A DNA stretch of 64,000 nucleotides from Archegozetes longisetosus (taxonomy: Eukaryota; Arthropoda; Arachnida; Sarcoptiformes; Trhypochthoniidae). Below the pieces are notes generated by a model. It made no database searches. It saw nothing but the letters and a program-made list of their open reading frames with translations, and was not told the origin of the DNA. A program made the translations under genes and the position numbers. How positions within the stretch are numbered: position 1 is the first letter of the stretch; every line of letters starts with the position of its first letter. Shown here in pieces: positions 36,589-50,059 of this stretch. Location: the NCBI GenBank assembly GCA_018873245.2, contig JAEMBT020000002.1:2270001-2334000 (forward strand). The letters are read 5' to 3'.

Positions 36589-36720
36589 TGTGCAAAAAAT
36601 ATAAACATGAATTCAATGATGTTACCCTTCGAAACTCAAAGATACGAAAAGTTGTTTTATTAGCTCTATTAGTCTACTTTAAGTTAATGAAGAGAAACTT
36701 TTGAGTTTTTTGGGGCAACA

Positions 36721-36975
36721 GTGATTTTTACAAAAAATAAAAAAACCCTCAAGATTGACTCAATTTATTCCCGGTACAAACCTAATAGTAGTGACAGTGA
36801 AAGTGATGATAATGTGCGTGATAATAATAATGATAGCAGTGCTACTATCATCGACAGTGATAATGCAGTGATTGACAGCGATAATACGGTTATTGAAGAA
36901 AGTGATCATGGTAACGAGCCTGAGCACATGACGATTTACCGAGATATATCGACAATTACATCAACACTTCAATAA
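36721..36975 (+). other. Acidic low-complexity open frame
   Basis: The frame has no ATG until late and encodes SSDSESDDNVRDNNNDSS and an imperfect repeat (DSDNAVIDSDNTVIEESD), then a stop at 36975. It resembles the acidic tails of transposases such as that at 22441-22750. It may be a scrap of one. Confidence 0.25.
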
Positions 36976-37449
36976 AAAATATTATAAATATTCTATATGT
37001 AATGATTTTCTTCATAAATACATCATAAAGTTTACAAACTGTAAGAAACTATTGTATTTTTGAACGTGCATAACTTTTTAAATATTGCAGTTAGAAAAAT
37101 AATTTTTGCACATTTTACTATTATATGATAAGCTTAGTTTATGTTTATAATGGCGTTAAATTATCTTGATAATCGGCAAACTACTGACATGGCCTTTGAT
37201 TGCATATTTTTAAAGTAGACATTATAAGGGAAAAATTGTCTGCTGGGCTCAACATAATCCATCGAATAGTTTTTGCACTAGAGGGAGTTAAACTTTTGTA
37301 TATGATACTCAATATGAATATTGAACTTACCTTACAATATTATATTTCTTTGGTACCTCAGACATGGCCGTCACCTGTCCGAGATCCCAACCCGCACACT
37401 ACCTCGATGATGTGTATGTGGAAATGGAGTAGGGGCAAGAGCACTACTC

Positions 37450-37590
37450 GGCTTTCACTTTCACTAACACTACTAACACTACTAACACTACTAACATTGC
37501 TATCACTACCAATATTACTAATACTATTAACATTACTAACCTAATCTAGCCTAACCTAAACTAATCCAACCTAACATAACCCATACAATA
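37450..37590. repeat. CTAACACTA microsatellite grading into CCTAA-like tract
   Basis: Tandem ACTAACACT units (37461-37500) are followed by looser CTAA-rich units and then by CCTAATCTAGCCTAACCTAA (about 37541-37560), which resembles degenerate arthropod telomere repeat (CCTAA). Confidence 0.6.
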
Positions 37591-38443
37591 GTACGATTGA
37601 GTATACAATTTCTATATAAAATTCTTATTCATTTGCCATCTCCATAACAATATAATAGTTTAGAGTAAAATTGATCGGAGTTGTTTGTTTATCAGACATT
37701 GTAATGAACTTATTTAATAGTTGTGTGATCGGATCTCTCAAAATTTCACGGAAACCCCTAGAACTTATAACTTTTAACGAAAAAAGTGACTGTTCACCAT
37801 TTATATCTCTAGGAAATTATTAAATCTCTAATAAGTATATCCTTATCCTCCTTTCACATTCTACGAACTACAAGCGCCAAAAGAAACTGGTCACACTATT
37901 CTTTATATTACATGACTAACCGCATTGAAAATTCGAAAGTAAACTAAATTAAGTAGATAAGAATAATTTAAAATACTCAATCAGTTAAATTCTTGTTCAG
38001 GATCGGAAAAGTGCTTACATTGCTTACGACTCAAAAGCCATTTGAATAGAGCAAAAGCAATGACTCAAATGAATACTTTTCATTTTTGAGCATTAGCAAA
38101 ATTTTGATCAAACGACTCATTGAAGCTAAATTCTCAATGAAAATCCCGAAATGTCGAATAAGTTGGATCTCTCATAAACAATTGATAACTATTTTCGAAA
38201 AGTGTTATCCTTTCGGGCCAAAGAAATGAAGAGTTCAAGCTGAAAGCACTTACGGCTTAAAGACTGAACTGAATCCTCAAAATTATTTTAAGTAAATTTT
38301 TAATTTTTGTTTCTCATAAAACACAAACATTTAAGATAATACAGATCGTATATAATAATCGTTCTAACTTTAGATCATTTGATATGACATATATATATCA
38401 TTGATATTGAGATAAACTAAGTTCATCTCTAAAACTAGTAATG

Positions 38444-38476
38444 GGTTGACTCGAGTTCAAAGTTGTCGAGTCAACC
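38444..38476. repeat. Perfect 10-bp hairpin
   Basis: GGTTGACTCG and CGAGTCAACC flank a 13-base loop. Isolated; no poly-T run or coding sequence beside it. Confidence 0.5.
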
Positions 38477-40348
38477 AGTTTTATAATATAAGGGCCAGCA
38501 TTAGTAGAGTATTGGCAGTCGATGAGCGTAAAACCTTAAAATTAATTTGCTTTATATTGTACCTAACATTAAAACGTTGCAACGTGTATGTATGACAAAA
38601 CTAACCAATAAAGTGGGACTAAATATTACAATATAGTGTTATACACAAATGCGCTGTTACTGTACTGTAGTAATAATACCGAAAAGAATATTTTTTAAGT
38701 TATACAATCTCAATATTATGTGTTCCCAATATTAATAGGATGTTAAGCAAGAGTTTAGGTATCAATTATCATAAAGTTCACTTAATCGGATGCTTAATCT
38801 AATAATGAGTAACTATGGTAGAGATGCAGTATGAACAGTACATATGTGGGAATGCATCTGAAATTATACTTGTAATCATTTTATCACGTGATCAGTTTTA
38901 AGGAATGTGATACAAATATGCTCTCTATCACACTGTTTCTTAATGGTAATAATTACTAATAAATTAATTAAATAATTGATTGCTCTCTACTGCATGTTTG
39001 TATTATATTCCATATAACGGATCACATGATAAAACGGTCACAAGTATCATTTCATAGACATATATTATATTAATAGTACATGTACGGTACAATACGTGCA
39101 AAATATTAAACGATGTTGTGTACAATTTTTTTATGCCAGATTAAAGTGATTTTCTACTATTTTTTCACTTTCCGGCACAATCTAACTTCCCGGTCTGGTC
39201 TCTCTGATATGTTCAAGACACAGGGTAAAGCCCTCGAAACCGCTACCGTTCTGTCCATTTGAGAACCTCTAGTTATTTTGTTTTCTTATTAGATAATCAG
39301 AAAGGAATCATCTTTACGAATAAGTCATTATTTGTTTCAAAAGGTAAAGTTTTATTAAGATACCTATCCTTCATTGAGCCAGACTAAAGTGAAATTGAAC
39401 TATTCAAATTGACAAAAATTTTTGTTACATAAGAATATAATTCCAAATTCGCTTTAGCTATTGAATGGATGGCTAATTTTTCATTCATCAATCTCTGCGA
39501 AGTTTAAATCCGAACAATTTCTCGAAAAAATCTGTTTAGTTGTAGTCAAGCAGTTTCAATAATTTCTTTAATGTATTTTCTAAAAATCTAATTGTTTCTA
39601 TTTTTGAACCAGTTCTTTAAGCTTCATGAAAATTGATCATGTTTTATATTCATTCCCAAACAAATCAATATTCATAAAATTGAGTATACTCTTTAATAGA
39701 TCAAAATCAAGAGTATTCCGGTTGAATAGAATACCAACCGTGAAATTTAAAAAGTTTTAAAAGATATCGATTGAGATATTTGGAAGGCTTCAATAAATGT
39801 GAATTCTTTAAACATTAAAATTTTTAACTGTTTCGTGCATAGAGTTGTGAACTTACCGTAAGTTTTGTAAGTTATTTCTACTCTAATTTCCCGTTATAAA
39901 TGTGTAATTTTATTATGAAAGAATGTAATTACGTTATTAGAGACTGATTATAAATATTTTCTTATTAAAGAGATGCACTACCATTCATTGATTGGCGTAA
40001 CTGGCAAATAGCATGATATTGCAAATCAATTTTGATAAACTTATTGACAACAAATTTATTTTTGGTAACTAATATTCATTATTTTTAATTAATATTGATT
40101 AGTTTACATTTTTTTAACGTAAAATTAGTTTGGCGACGTTTTTTAAGAAAGTAAGTTAATAAGCATTAGGTAAGTTACAGTAATTTATTAAGTAACTTGC
40201 GGCAGTTTACTTTAGTAAGTTACCTATTTGCAACACTATTCGTGCATAATCATAAGCAGAACATGGTAAAGAATCTTGATTAAATTTTATCGAATTCTAA
40301 TTGGCTAAAGTTATTAAGCATTATTATATATCATTTAAATGATTTATT

Positions 40349-43300
40349 TCATGATACAATAGTCTTGATAGAAAAATTAATATCTTCTGCTGAAGTTATA
40401 CTTATTCGTTGGATATACAAGTTCCAGGTTCCAAATAAGTTATCCTCATAATTCAATACCAACTTCCCGTTAATTTCATCTTTCACTATACAATTGCATT
40501 TATCGTTAATCATTTTTCCTTTCGGTGTTCGAAAATAAATTTTCAGATTCTGAAAATCTACTACTGGTGTATCTATGATAGAATTTCCATTTTTTGTTGA
40601 GTTCTTGATATTTATATCAAATTTCTGCGATATTGTCTGTTTCTTTAATGTATTTATTGAGCTGTATAGAATATTCAACCTTTTCAGTACACCAAAATAT
40701 GCTGAAATTATGTTGGATTTTGGAGAGACATTATTATTCTTGTCTATTGTTTTCAATGCAAAGTGAACAGAAAATTTATCAGCAGACCAAAAATTGTCAA
40801 CTGATAACTTGATCAGGTGCTTTTGTCCCCCACTTAATGGGTTAAGCGATCCTTGAATAACCTTGAAATGTGAAATTTCTCAATTAATATCATTGCAGAG
40901 ATTGATTCGTCGAAATCTCATTATTATAGTCATAAAAATTGATAAATTGATTTAGTTTGAATGAAATTTTAACTTAAAGCATAGTTTGAGCACGGTATCT
41001 ATTCTTTCTAAGTGCAAACGCTATGTGTTTCAAATTAATTCCACAATTATATAATCTGCTTATTACCTGTCGATCAGTGAGTAAATATAATGAATCAAAA
41101 ATTGAATCACTTTGAAGTTTGGCTAGATCGCGATCAGCTCTTATTTGAATCTTTTTAGCAGTTCCTGATGTCAAGTCATCGCCAGCAGAGGTCCAGACCA
41201 GTTCAATTGTTTTTGAACTTTCATCAATTGATCCAATCGATAGATCTGTAACTTTTATTGGTGGTATTCTATCATAGTTAGAAAAACTCCTCAGATTAAA
41301 AGCGCCCGCATTTTGAACTCTTGAAAAGGCATGAATAGGAACTGAATTCTCATATGTTTTAGAAAAATAAATAATTTGATTGAAATGATCGAGAGAAAAC
41401 GTCTTATTAACTGAAGCAATAGTCCTTTGGTATCTGCTTGCATTTTTACGTCTTCTTGAAATTAAGCTAGACCTCGACTTTGCAGTTCCATCACTAGACG
41501 CTGATACTAAGACATTGTATCTCCCAGTCCTGGTATAATCAGTAAAATATGCTGAATATATTCCATCATTCTTTACTGCATCACTACCGATACCATTATC
41601 TGCAAGTTTGATATTAGCATACGTTCCATCAGGTCTTTCAACTCTGGCACTAACAGTTGCCATTAGAATTGGATCATATCCTAGTAATCCAAAAAGAGAT
41701 TATTATTTACTTTTACCTTGAGTTGCTCATATTTTCATTTCATTTTATTAAATCTAACCCCGCTATAAATAAATAAATTAAAGTCAAAGTTCTACAATAT
41801 TGTTTAATTTTCAAAGTTCCAAACCTCTTTTCAAATATCCAAAGATTTTCGGTGGGTTATCAGATTTAGCTTCTGCATGACTTATTGATGATTCTAAGGT
41901 GATTGAATAGCTACTAGAACTTCTCATGAAATTAGCACTCGGTTGACTTGTCGCATATATCGATAAAGGAATAGATTCGCTTCCGTAACCTTTCTTCTTA
42001 TCAAAAGTTATTATCCGCTTTCCAGGGCTACTAATAGGTATCTCTAATTTCACTCTCTTATCTGCTTTACTCAATTCAAACTCATTGCTGGATTCATTAT
42101 AAATTACTTTGTTAGGTGACTCAAATTTAGTATTAAATTTCATAATATTATCAGAACCTTAATTAATACTTTTAAAATCATGTTTTGACCTAATAATGAA
42201 ATGAATGGAAGTCAAATCATCAAAACGTTATCTAAAATAAGTTACTTTAATGTCGTATACATGTATTAGTTCATTACTCTAAGTGATTGACCAAAGTAAA
42301 AATGAGTTTAAGGGAAGGGATCTGGGGTTCGTGTCTTCGTAAGGAAAAAACTTTGGCAAATTATTTTAGTAACTTTTGGCACAGATCAGTTGAAAGTAAA
42401 TTCATATCCGATATGATATTAGTAAGAGATTAATTTGACTCTTTTTAAAATTTATCTGTACTTATGAAGTATAGTAAATATAAGCGCAATTATAAGTGTA
42501 TATTTGTACTAAAATTAACTATTCCTTGGGTAAAAGATGTGTTGATTTAACATAAATTCATAAAATAAAGCACATTAGATCTCTTAACTGCTTCCTTAGA
42601 TTAAGCAGCCGATGAGTACATAGTCATTTTCTCGTATTATCCTTCAGAGTATTGTTTACTTTCATGAGGTTATTCAAATTTTATTACTAATTAAAATTCG
42701 TCTCGCTTTTAAGCAAAAAGAATTCAATCATTTCTTAACGATGCAAGTTCATTCTATATTTGCTAATAATTGATCAATAAATACCTGTTTTATTTCCTTA
42801 TCACAAGTACTCGACACAACATCCAAAAGAGAAGCTGCTACCTTTTGTGCTTCTGTAGTAGCATCAGGAACATTCATCAGAGAAAAAAATAAGCCATAAC
42901 CCCCAGTTTTAGCAGCTAATTCTTCTAATTTACTGGAAGCAGAGTTACTCAATGCAAATGTAATAATACGTATTTTACTGTTGGCTAAAATTCTGGGCAA
43001 CACTTCAGGAATCTTTGGCGATGCGTTTTCCTCGCCATCACTGATTAGTACAATATTCGCCTGACTATAACCACCAAATCTATCGATCATATTTAGAGAC
43101 TCACTAAGCCCAGCGCCAATAGACGTCAAATTCAATGGCACATTAGGTACTTTGGCGAGAAGTGATTGTCGTGTACGGCTGTCTACTGTCACTATATCGT
43201 GTAATGCTTTTGAATAAGTATGAAACTGAACCAATCCTAGCTTTACGCCATCTGGTACACTAGTTTTGATGAATTCTTGTGATCCTTTGCTTAGGACTTG

Positions 43301-46300
43301 GATTCTCAGGCCAGACATACTTCCAGAAACATCAAATGTAAGAACGAAAATTTCATTTGAATTGACGTCTGAAATTCTTTTTATGTTTATTTTTGGTTCA
43401 ATTGTCAATGGAGCATGTATTCTGGTTCTTTTATTAGAAAAAATTATTAACAATGAATTGTGATTTTTTAAAGTTAGCTTAATATTACTGATTTCTGAAA
43501 TCGTTATGTCCTAAAATTATTGAAGAAACGCTTCGTCCATTACATTTAACGTTATGTTTTGTTTTTGCTAATTCATTATGTTTATATTCTCCACCCTCTG
43601 TATCATCACAAAACCCGTCCACCTATAAAAATCTAGTTTCAAAGTCATTAACATTTTATCGAAATTTACCGTATCCTGAATTGGTTTAAACATTAACGAA
43701 GCTTTCATGTCGTCGAAAGGAATAAAGTCACATGAAGGGTCAGCTTGTTGTGTCATTTGACTAATTTCACATATATCTCCATTTGAATTTTCAATATAAC
43801 CATCAGCTTTCACACAGACAGAACCGATTACCTTAATTTAGAAAAATGCCATGAGAATATACATGCAACTCTTAATATGGAAAAATCTCACCTCCCCATT
43901 GTCGGTCAAAGTTAGAGGAGGATATTCTGGATCTCCTAACGTTCCATGTTCATCGAACACTCCATATCTCAAATGTGCCCACTCGTGAATAAATTTCTTA
44001 TCTTTCAACAAGAAATTCAATTAAGCAATTAGAATGTATCGCTCTAGCTTAAATAACATTCCAAAATAGTAAAAGAAATTTCACAATATATGATTTTCAA
44101 AATAATTCAATTTCATCTGCTTCAAACAATAGAGATGTATGTTATTGAATGTTCAAGACTATAGTATCTAACTTACGTACACTCGAGATATTTCAAAGAT
44201 ACTGTAAGTAACCTTTCGCAAAATCTGGATTTTATTCAAGGTAAATACCAACGCTGACAATGACGCAGTAATGAAGAACTACACATCTTTAGGTATGTTT
44301 CAATAATTTGAATCAAACGAGACCATATTCTATTAAGCCTTTTGAAAAGTCTGTCACAACTTTAATCACTTATTACTTTTTACATATTTACCACTCAGAT
44401 CCATTTTATGCGTAGAATCAAGCTAGAATTCCTTATGCTTACATACCTCTGATTTAATTTCTGCTTTTGTTTACTCTGATTGTAATTGATCTTTTGAAAT
44501 GTCTGGGTTCATGCTAACAGCATGGTTTTACTCCTCAAGAGCAAAGATCTTTCATCAAAATCCACTTATTGAATACACCTGACTTCGAAATTGTGCGAAT
44601 ATTTAAGGAGAGCTTTAGAAAAGTATGTTTTTGATCGAACAAACTTCAGCAATTGACCTAATTTTTTCAGAGGTTGCACAATCACCGACAATGAATCGCT
44701 ATCTGAAAGACCATGATCAGCTACAGACGAAGAATATCAACAGCAGTTACATGAGTTGCTTGTTAAATCGATGTCTTGAACAACTACTGAACTACCTTGT
44801 CAACTTGACATTTCAACAGAGTGTGTCAATAAGATTATAGACAAAACTTTTCAAATAAAATAAATTTGTGCAGAGTTGATGCCAAGAGAGTTGACGGTTG
44901 AGTAAAAGATGATCCGTGAATCAATTGCTGAGTCTCTGGCCACGCGGTTCTAAAGCCACTCGAAACCCCTTCATTGCGTTTTGGCTGTAGATGAAACGTA
45001 GATCAGATGCTATATCCCACCAAAGTCAGAACAAGCTAGAGAGTGGCGCAGATCTGATGAACAAGGTAGGTTTTCTTTTATACTTTCTTCCTTGATATTC
45101 ATTTCATCTCTAGGTACTGGCTTTTTCGTGCTACGATTGCAAATATTCAAACAAGGCACATGAACTTTACTTTTTAATTCTCATATCTCATTTTGAGTCC
45201 TATTAAATCAAAGCTGACGCAAGATGATTGGAAAGTGAAGCTAATTATGGCTTTCTGGGAGTTGTTAAGTTAGAACGAGACAGTTGATGGCGAGCGGTAA
45301 AAGGCATTCCTTGAGCGTTTTGTTCCAGGTTGTATAATGCTTTTCGTGTCCTACTCATCCTTCATGACATCGTGCGCCCACAGATATCGAGCTGCAAGGA
45401 AGTTTTATTGAAAGTGAGGGGTGGAAAGATCTAGTTCGCTCAACTTATTCTCCTGATACGAGTCAGGCAGATTTCGATGGAATAGCGAAAATAAAAGATA
45501 AAATTCGTGTGAGGCGATTTGCCATATGGCACGACGTGAACGACGTAGTTAAAGCGGCAATCACGGTGGTCAACGACTTGCGCCTTGCAAAAGGGGTTGC
45601 TGGACTACCAGAAATCTGATGCCGAGTAATTAATGCGGGAGGAGACTACCATTAATTTTCTATGCTATATTTATCTAATTTTCTATTTTTGATATAAAGT
45701 AAAATAAAATCAAATTTCGACTTAATTGCAATTTAGCCCCCAGATTATTACCGTTAGCTATTAAATGATAATAATGAATCATGCTATATAAGTTTTATTT
45801 TGTTTTAATCTGACTGATACATCACTCAATCGAAACTTGATCTACTAAAGGAGTTTTGAAACGACCTCCTATCATACGGATTATGGTTTCTTTCGACGTT
45901 TAACAGTTTAGAAAGCGCTTTACGAAAACAATGCAATACATTATTGAATTAACATGAAATTTTTAGAGATTAATATAAGTATAGATTTTGCAGAAGATTG
46001 CTTACGGCTTCTATTTGCAAAGTATCCCGATTATTTGACAACTTGAAATGAGAAACCGGATATTCATATAGTTTTTCATAACTGACCTTAATCGCTTTAG
46101 AGATATCGTTGATTTATATGATCAGAAATTCTAAACTTTAATTTTGGCATCATTAACTTCTCAAATTATTACTATTTTTTTAAAATTCGTAACTTAAAAT
46201 CTTATCAAGTGATTTACACTTTAAGAGGTTTCTTTTTTTAATAATGAATGACCAAATGGATACCTTTATTTTCTTCCGAACCAATTATAAAATTCGTTGG

Positions 46301-46772
46301 CAAATAAATGAATTGACCTGGTTTTCCACAGTCATCCGATTGTTGGGTGAATGGTTCATCACCTTGTTGATCATTGTCAACTATTATATCAGGCTTGTCC
46401 TCACAAAAATTGCTTATGGTCTCATAACCTGGTTGATCACTCCAATGAGATGGAACTATTATATTGAATTCGCGAAAATAAGCTCTGTTTTTACTTGCAT
46501 GCCACAGGGTATTTGAAGCTTGCTTCAGGATTTCCTTCAATAGGTGCAGTATACAAATCGTAGCATTTATTTAGTTAGGCTCAAAAGAAGATGAAATAAA
46601 AGAATTCTTCAAAACTTACTTTCAATTTGATCAAAATATCCAAATTTTCAGCAACATTCTTACTTATTGAAATAGTTACTGATTCATAGCCACCATTTTT
46701 AAAATCAATAGATGATCTGGCTAAGTTTACATTTACAAGAAAAATAGCCGCAATAAGAGTAATAGCTTTCAT
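40349..46772 (-). CDS. Secreted CLCA-type metalloprotease / vWA protein
   Basis: Exons (minus): 46620-46772, 46264-46534, 43892-44001, 43670-43831, 43489-43622, 42785-43427, 41825-42157, 41067-41680, 40349-40861. Exon 1 is a signal peptide (MKAITLIAAIFLVNVNLARS). Exon 2 has EILKQASNTLW and YFREFNIIVPSHW. Exon 3 carries the zincin motif of the family, KFIHEWAHLRYGVFDEHG. Exons 4-5 are the Cys-rich segment (CDFIPFDDMKASLMF, VKCNGRSVSSIIL). Exon 6 is the vWA domain with MIDAS residues TFDVSGSM, LTSIGAGL and LISDGEEN. Exon 8 has LADNGIGSDAVKNDGIYS and the FNIII-like LVWTSAGDDLTSGTA. These appear in the CLCA order. All joins are in phase except exon 6 to 7, where an exon or another donor is missing. 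No TM or GPI signal is visible, so it is probably secreted and self-processing. Intron 3 (2.3 kb) holds a mariner relic. In-window total is about 977 residues. Confidence 0.87.
44590..45660 (+). pseudogene. Old mariner transposase relic in CLCA intron
   Basis: Scattered frames on the plus strand follow mariner order: DEEYQQQLHELLVKSM and LDISTECVNKIIDK (HTH region, 44717-44850); AVDET-stop-IRCY with PPKSEQAREWRRSDEQG (first catalytic Asp, about 44985-45068); and a tail LAKGVAGLPEI...VINAGGDYH (about 45583-45652). There are many stops and frameshifts, and no clear TIRs remain. It lies antisense to the host gene and is much older than the other mariner copies. Confidence 0.65.
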
Positions 46773-47266
46773 ATTCTCAAGTTTCGATTGTATGTTGAAA
46801 AATGAAATCTATTTTCATATTTATTCACTTTGGAATATATTAAAATATTAAGGATCGCAAATTGTAATCTAAGGTCGACTGACGTCATATCTTTACCATT
46901 TATATGCCTAACATAATTGAAATTCGTTAATATCTTCGAATCTCATGCAAATTATACTAGTATTTGCTTTCAAATGAAATATTCATGAACAACTGATAAT
47001 ATTTATTTTGAGTATCATTAAAGTGGTTTAAAAGCTTGTACAATCATGAGCAAATTATAAATTATAACTTGATATTAGTGATGTATAGCTTAGATATTTT
47101 TAGTTTATCTCGTCTTAATCTTATAGCACAAATTTCATTTCTCTTATCTTAGTCTTAGTCTTAAAACCAGAATTTTAGTTCTGCTTATCTTAATCTTGTA
47201 GCAAAATAATTTCGTTTTGCTTATCTTTCGCTTAGTCTTAGTCTTATTACTAGTGTTAGTTATTTC
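46773..47266. other. Upstream region of CLCA gene with CTTAGT-rich tract
   Basis: From about 47105 to 47250 the words CTTAGTCTTA and CTTATCTTAATCTT recur in a loose tandem array. It ends at the target site of the Merlin element; similar words continue after it (48950-48975). Confidence 0.5.
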
Positions 47267-48672
47267 GGTAGGCTTTCGGAATAGGAGGCAGTGAGAGAGA
47301 AAATACCCAGTTTGTTACTTTAGCCCTGAAAACCGGTTTAACAATTCACTAACACTTACAGATGCCGTTCAGATACTACGTGAATTAAATATAGGCATAC
47401 AGTCATATATCATTATTTACACTCAAATCTCATTTATTTTGAAATCGCACTGTTTTTAATTTCATTGTAAAAATGAGTTATAATAGCTTTAATTTTAGAG
47501 AATTAAACGAATTAAATTTTGGCTGCATAATTAATAATGATAAAGCAGCGGAAAAGTTTATTTTTAAAAATAGCTTAGTTTCTTTAGTTCCGCCTCAATG
47601 TCCAGCTTGCGGGTCGGAAATGCGGGTTGAGAAAAAAAATTCAAAGCCCGCATTTAGGTGCCGTAAGTATATATGTAGAAAATCAATATCTCCTTTAATA
47701 GGTACCTGGTTCGAAAATTCTCGCCTCAAAAAATTGGAAATTTTAAAATTGGTTTTCTTGTTTTGCAATCACCGAACAGTAACACAAGCCATGGAAGTAA
47801 CCCGAGTCGCATCTGAGACCGCCGTAAATTGGTATAAATTATGTAGGAGAGTATGTCAGATTTCAAACCAAAACCGCCATTTTGAACCGATTGGGGGGCC
47901 CGGGTTAACAGTAGAAATTGATGAGACCTCAATTTGGAAGCGGAAACATCATAAAGGACGTATTTTTAAAAAACAGACTCAATGGATCTTCACCGGAATT
48001 TGTCGATAAACTAAGCGAATTTTTGTTATTCCTGTCCGAACCCGAGGGGAGCGCACTTTGATTCCTTTAATAAAAAAATGTGGGGCTACCGCACGCGGAA
48101 ACTACAGTTTATTCCGATGGGTGGAGGGCATATACAGGACTTAGTGCTCTTGGTTATAATCATGGGGTAGTTATTCATAAAAAAAATTTTTTGAACCCAG
48201 AGAACCGGGAAATTCACACTCAAACTGTAGAAAGATTGAATCGAACTCTAAAAGAATTTTTACCCGCTACATCAAACACTCATCTTTTAGATTCTCATAT
48301 TCATCAATTTCTGTATTTTTATCGGTTAAAACATTTACCAATTGGTGAAATTTTCGAGCAATTTATTTCCGACATTGTTAATGTTTACCCCGGACTCGGT
48401 AAAATTGGCATCAAACCTTTTGAAAATAGTTGGCGCACCCCTAATTTGCATGAAGGTTTTATTTCTTAATTTTTATTTATTAATATTTATTTCTTAATTA
48501 TTCTTTCAATTTTTTGCTTAATTTATTTATTTAAAATTCATTGTATCATTCTTTAATTTTGTCATTAATAAAGGTATCAGTAATAGAGGTTTTACTGTAT
48601 GCTTAAGAAAATCCCTAATATGAGATTTTTCAGTTAGGGTTTTACTACTGCCTCTTATTCCGAAAGCCTACC
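47267..48672 (+). mobile_element. Merlin DNA transposon
   Basis: A 1406-bp element with TIRs GGTAGGCTTTCGGAATAGGA and the inverse, flanked by a perfect 8-bp duplication GTTATTTC (47259-47266 and 48673-48680). The 8-bp duplication and IS1595-type transposase define Merlin. TIRs are near-identical, suggesting fairly recent insertion. Confidence 0.93.
47473..48469 (+). pseudogene. Merlin (IS1595/ISXO2-like) transposase, two lesions
   Basis: Starts at ATG 47473. A zinc ribbon with CPACGSEM and CRKYICRK lies at about residues 43-70, followed by a helical region. The DDE catalytic domain has VEIDETSIWKRKHHKGR (first Asp), VYSDGWRAY (second) and HTQTVERLNRTLKE (Glu). Two defects are visible. A TAA follows FTGICR at 48007-48009, where Glu would fit. 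A frameshift then occurs in the run of A around 48073-48079, after which the frame continues from about 48080 to the stop at 48469. Without these the protein would be about 332 residues, typical for Merlin. Few lesions and intact TIRs make this a young dead copy that could still be mobilised in trans. Confidence 0.9.
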
Positions 48673-48680
48673 GTTATTTC

Positions 48681-50059
48681 TTTATAGCATTTATTGTAAC
48701 ATTTTGAAACTATTTATTATTTAATACGTCTCATAAAATAACAATCAACAGACTAACAAAACAATAAAACTAATCGCAAACATTCACTATTAAAATGTGT
48801 CGCAACAGGAGTGCAATCGTTTATTTAGTGCTTTAAAAATGTTTCGTAATTTGAAACATCCAAGAATATATCATTTCTAATGGATTAAATGACAGTATTT
48901 GTATCTAAACTTTTGACGTTGCCTTAGTTTTACTCTTATAGTTCTGTTTCTTTTATCTTAGTTTTAGTCTTAATTTAGTCTCTACAATTATTACATGTGT
49001 TAGAGTTAAAACAAAAGCTATGTTACTTTCCTCATAAATAGTTTCATATATTTACCTATCAGTAAATTCTAGTTAAACACAATAATGAATATTATAAAAT
49101 TTATTACACTCTTTGTCGTAGGAATATTGGATTCAGCCGCTCACACAATTAACACAAGCTTTTACTCCTCAATAAAGCAGCGTTTCAAGTTTCATTTTAT
49201 TTATCTCTGAAGAAATTCTCCATATGATTTACAACTTTTACGTAATTAATATATTAATGACTCAATAGATAAATAGCTACCAACAATTTTCTTAATTAGT
49301 TTCACTATTTGAACTTAAACGAAATTTTGAAAATTGTCATAATTCAAAAGTCAATTTTACATTAAAAAGAAAAATTCTTCGTCTAAGGTTAATTCTTATG
49401 TGAATATGAGCCCAATAAATTTTTATCCTTTGAAATCTCTTAGAAAACTTTGAGATATATGCTAAATCTTGCTTATCAATATTTTTATAGAATAAACATT
49501 TTTAAATTTTAAAATAAGTAATAAGTTTTTCTCTATACAAGGTAAGGATTGCTTCAACTAATAGTTTTATTGAAGAGCTCCGTTAATGATATTTATTCAA
49601 TTTTTACAGCAATGTTCAACTTAACATTTTTATTAAATTTTTAACCCATTTTTTGGAGAATTTTACATAATAGAAACCATATGTATGTGCTGAAAATGCA
49701 TTTAAAAATAAATTTTCACTCCAATCTCTTTGTCTAAGTTAACAAAAAGAATTCAATTTAGACCAATAAAATCAATATTAGTGACATTAAAGAACTAAGT
49801 TTTATATCTCTTAAACTCGAAATACTTGCAAAGATAAAGTAATTTAATATTCATTTCATTTAGAATTGTTATCCTGATCATAAAACTTTATCTTTTCATA
49901 TCATATATTAATATATTAGTCAGTAATAACTTATCCATTGAACTCAATCCAAATAGGACACCGAAAATCGCTGATTGACCACTAAATTACCAGATGCGTA
50001 GTGGGTTATAAAAGATCAGAATAAATCGCTTAGACGTTTATACGAATCCATATTAAGTG
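48681..50059. other. Intergenic
   Basis: Nothing recognised beyond a continuation of the CTTAGT-type words near 48950. Confidence 0.4.

Larger units (their letters stand above)
34292..40348. other. 6-kb gene-poor region
   Basis: I find no multi-exon gene or complete transposon. It contains two weak short open frames (36373-36588 and 36721-36975), a microsatellite/telomere-like tract (37450-37590) and a 10-bp perfect hairpin (38444-38476), listed separately. Confidence 0.45.

Noticed and set aside
43490..43520. Apparent frameshift in the CLCA gene between exons 5 and 6
   Set aside because: A 61-base GT-AG intron (43428-43488) joins the two frames without any lesion.
46244..46516. 90-codon plus-strand frame
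   Set aside because: Antisense to CLCA exon 2, which has clear family motifs and in-phase splice sites.
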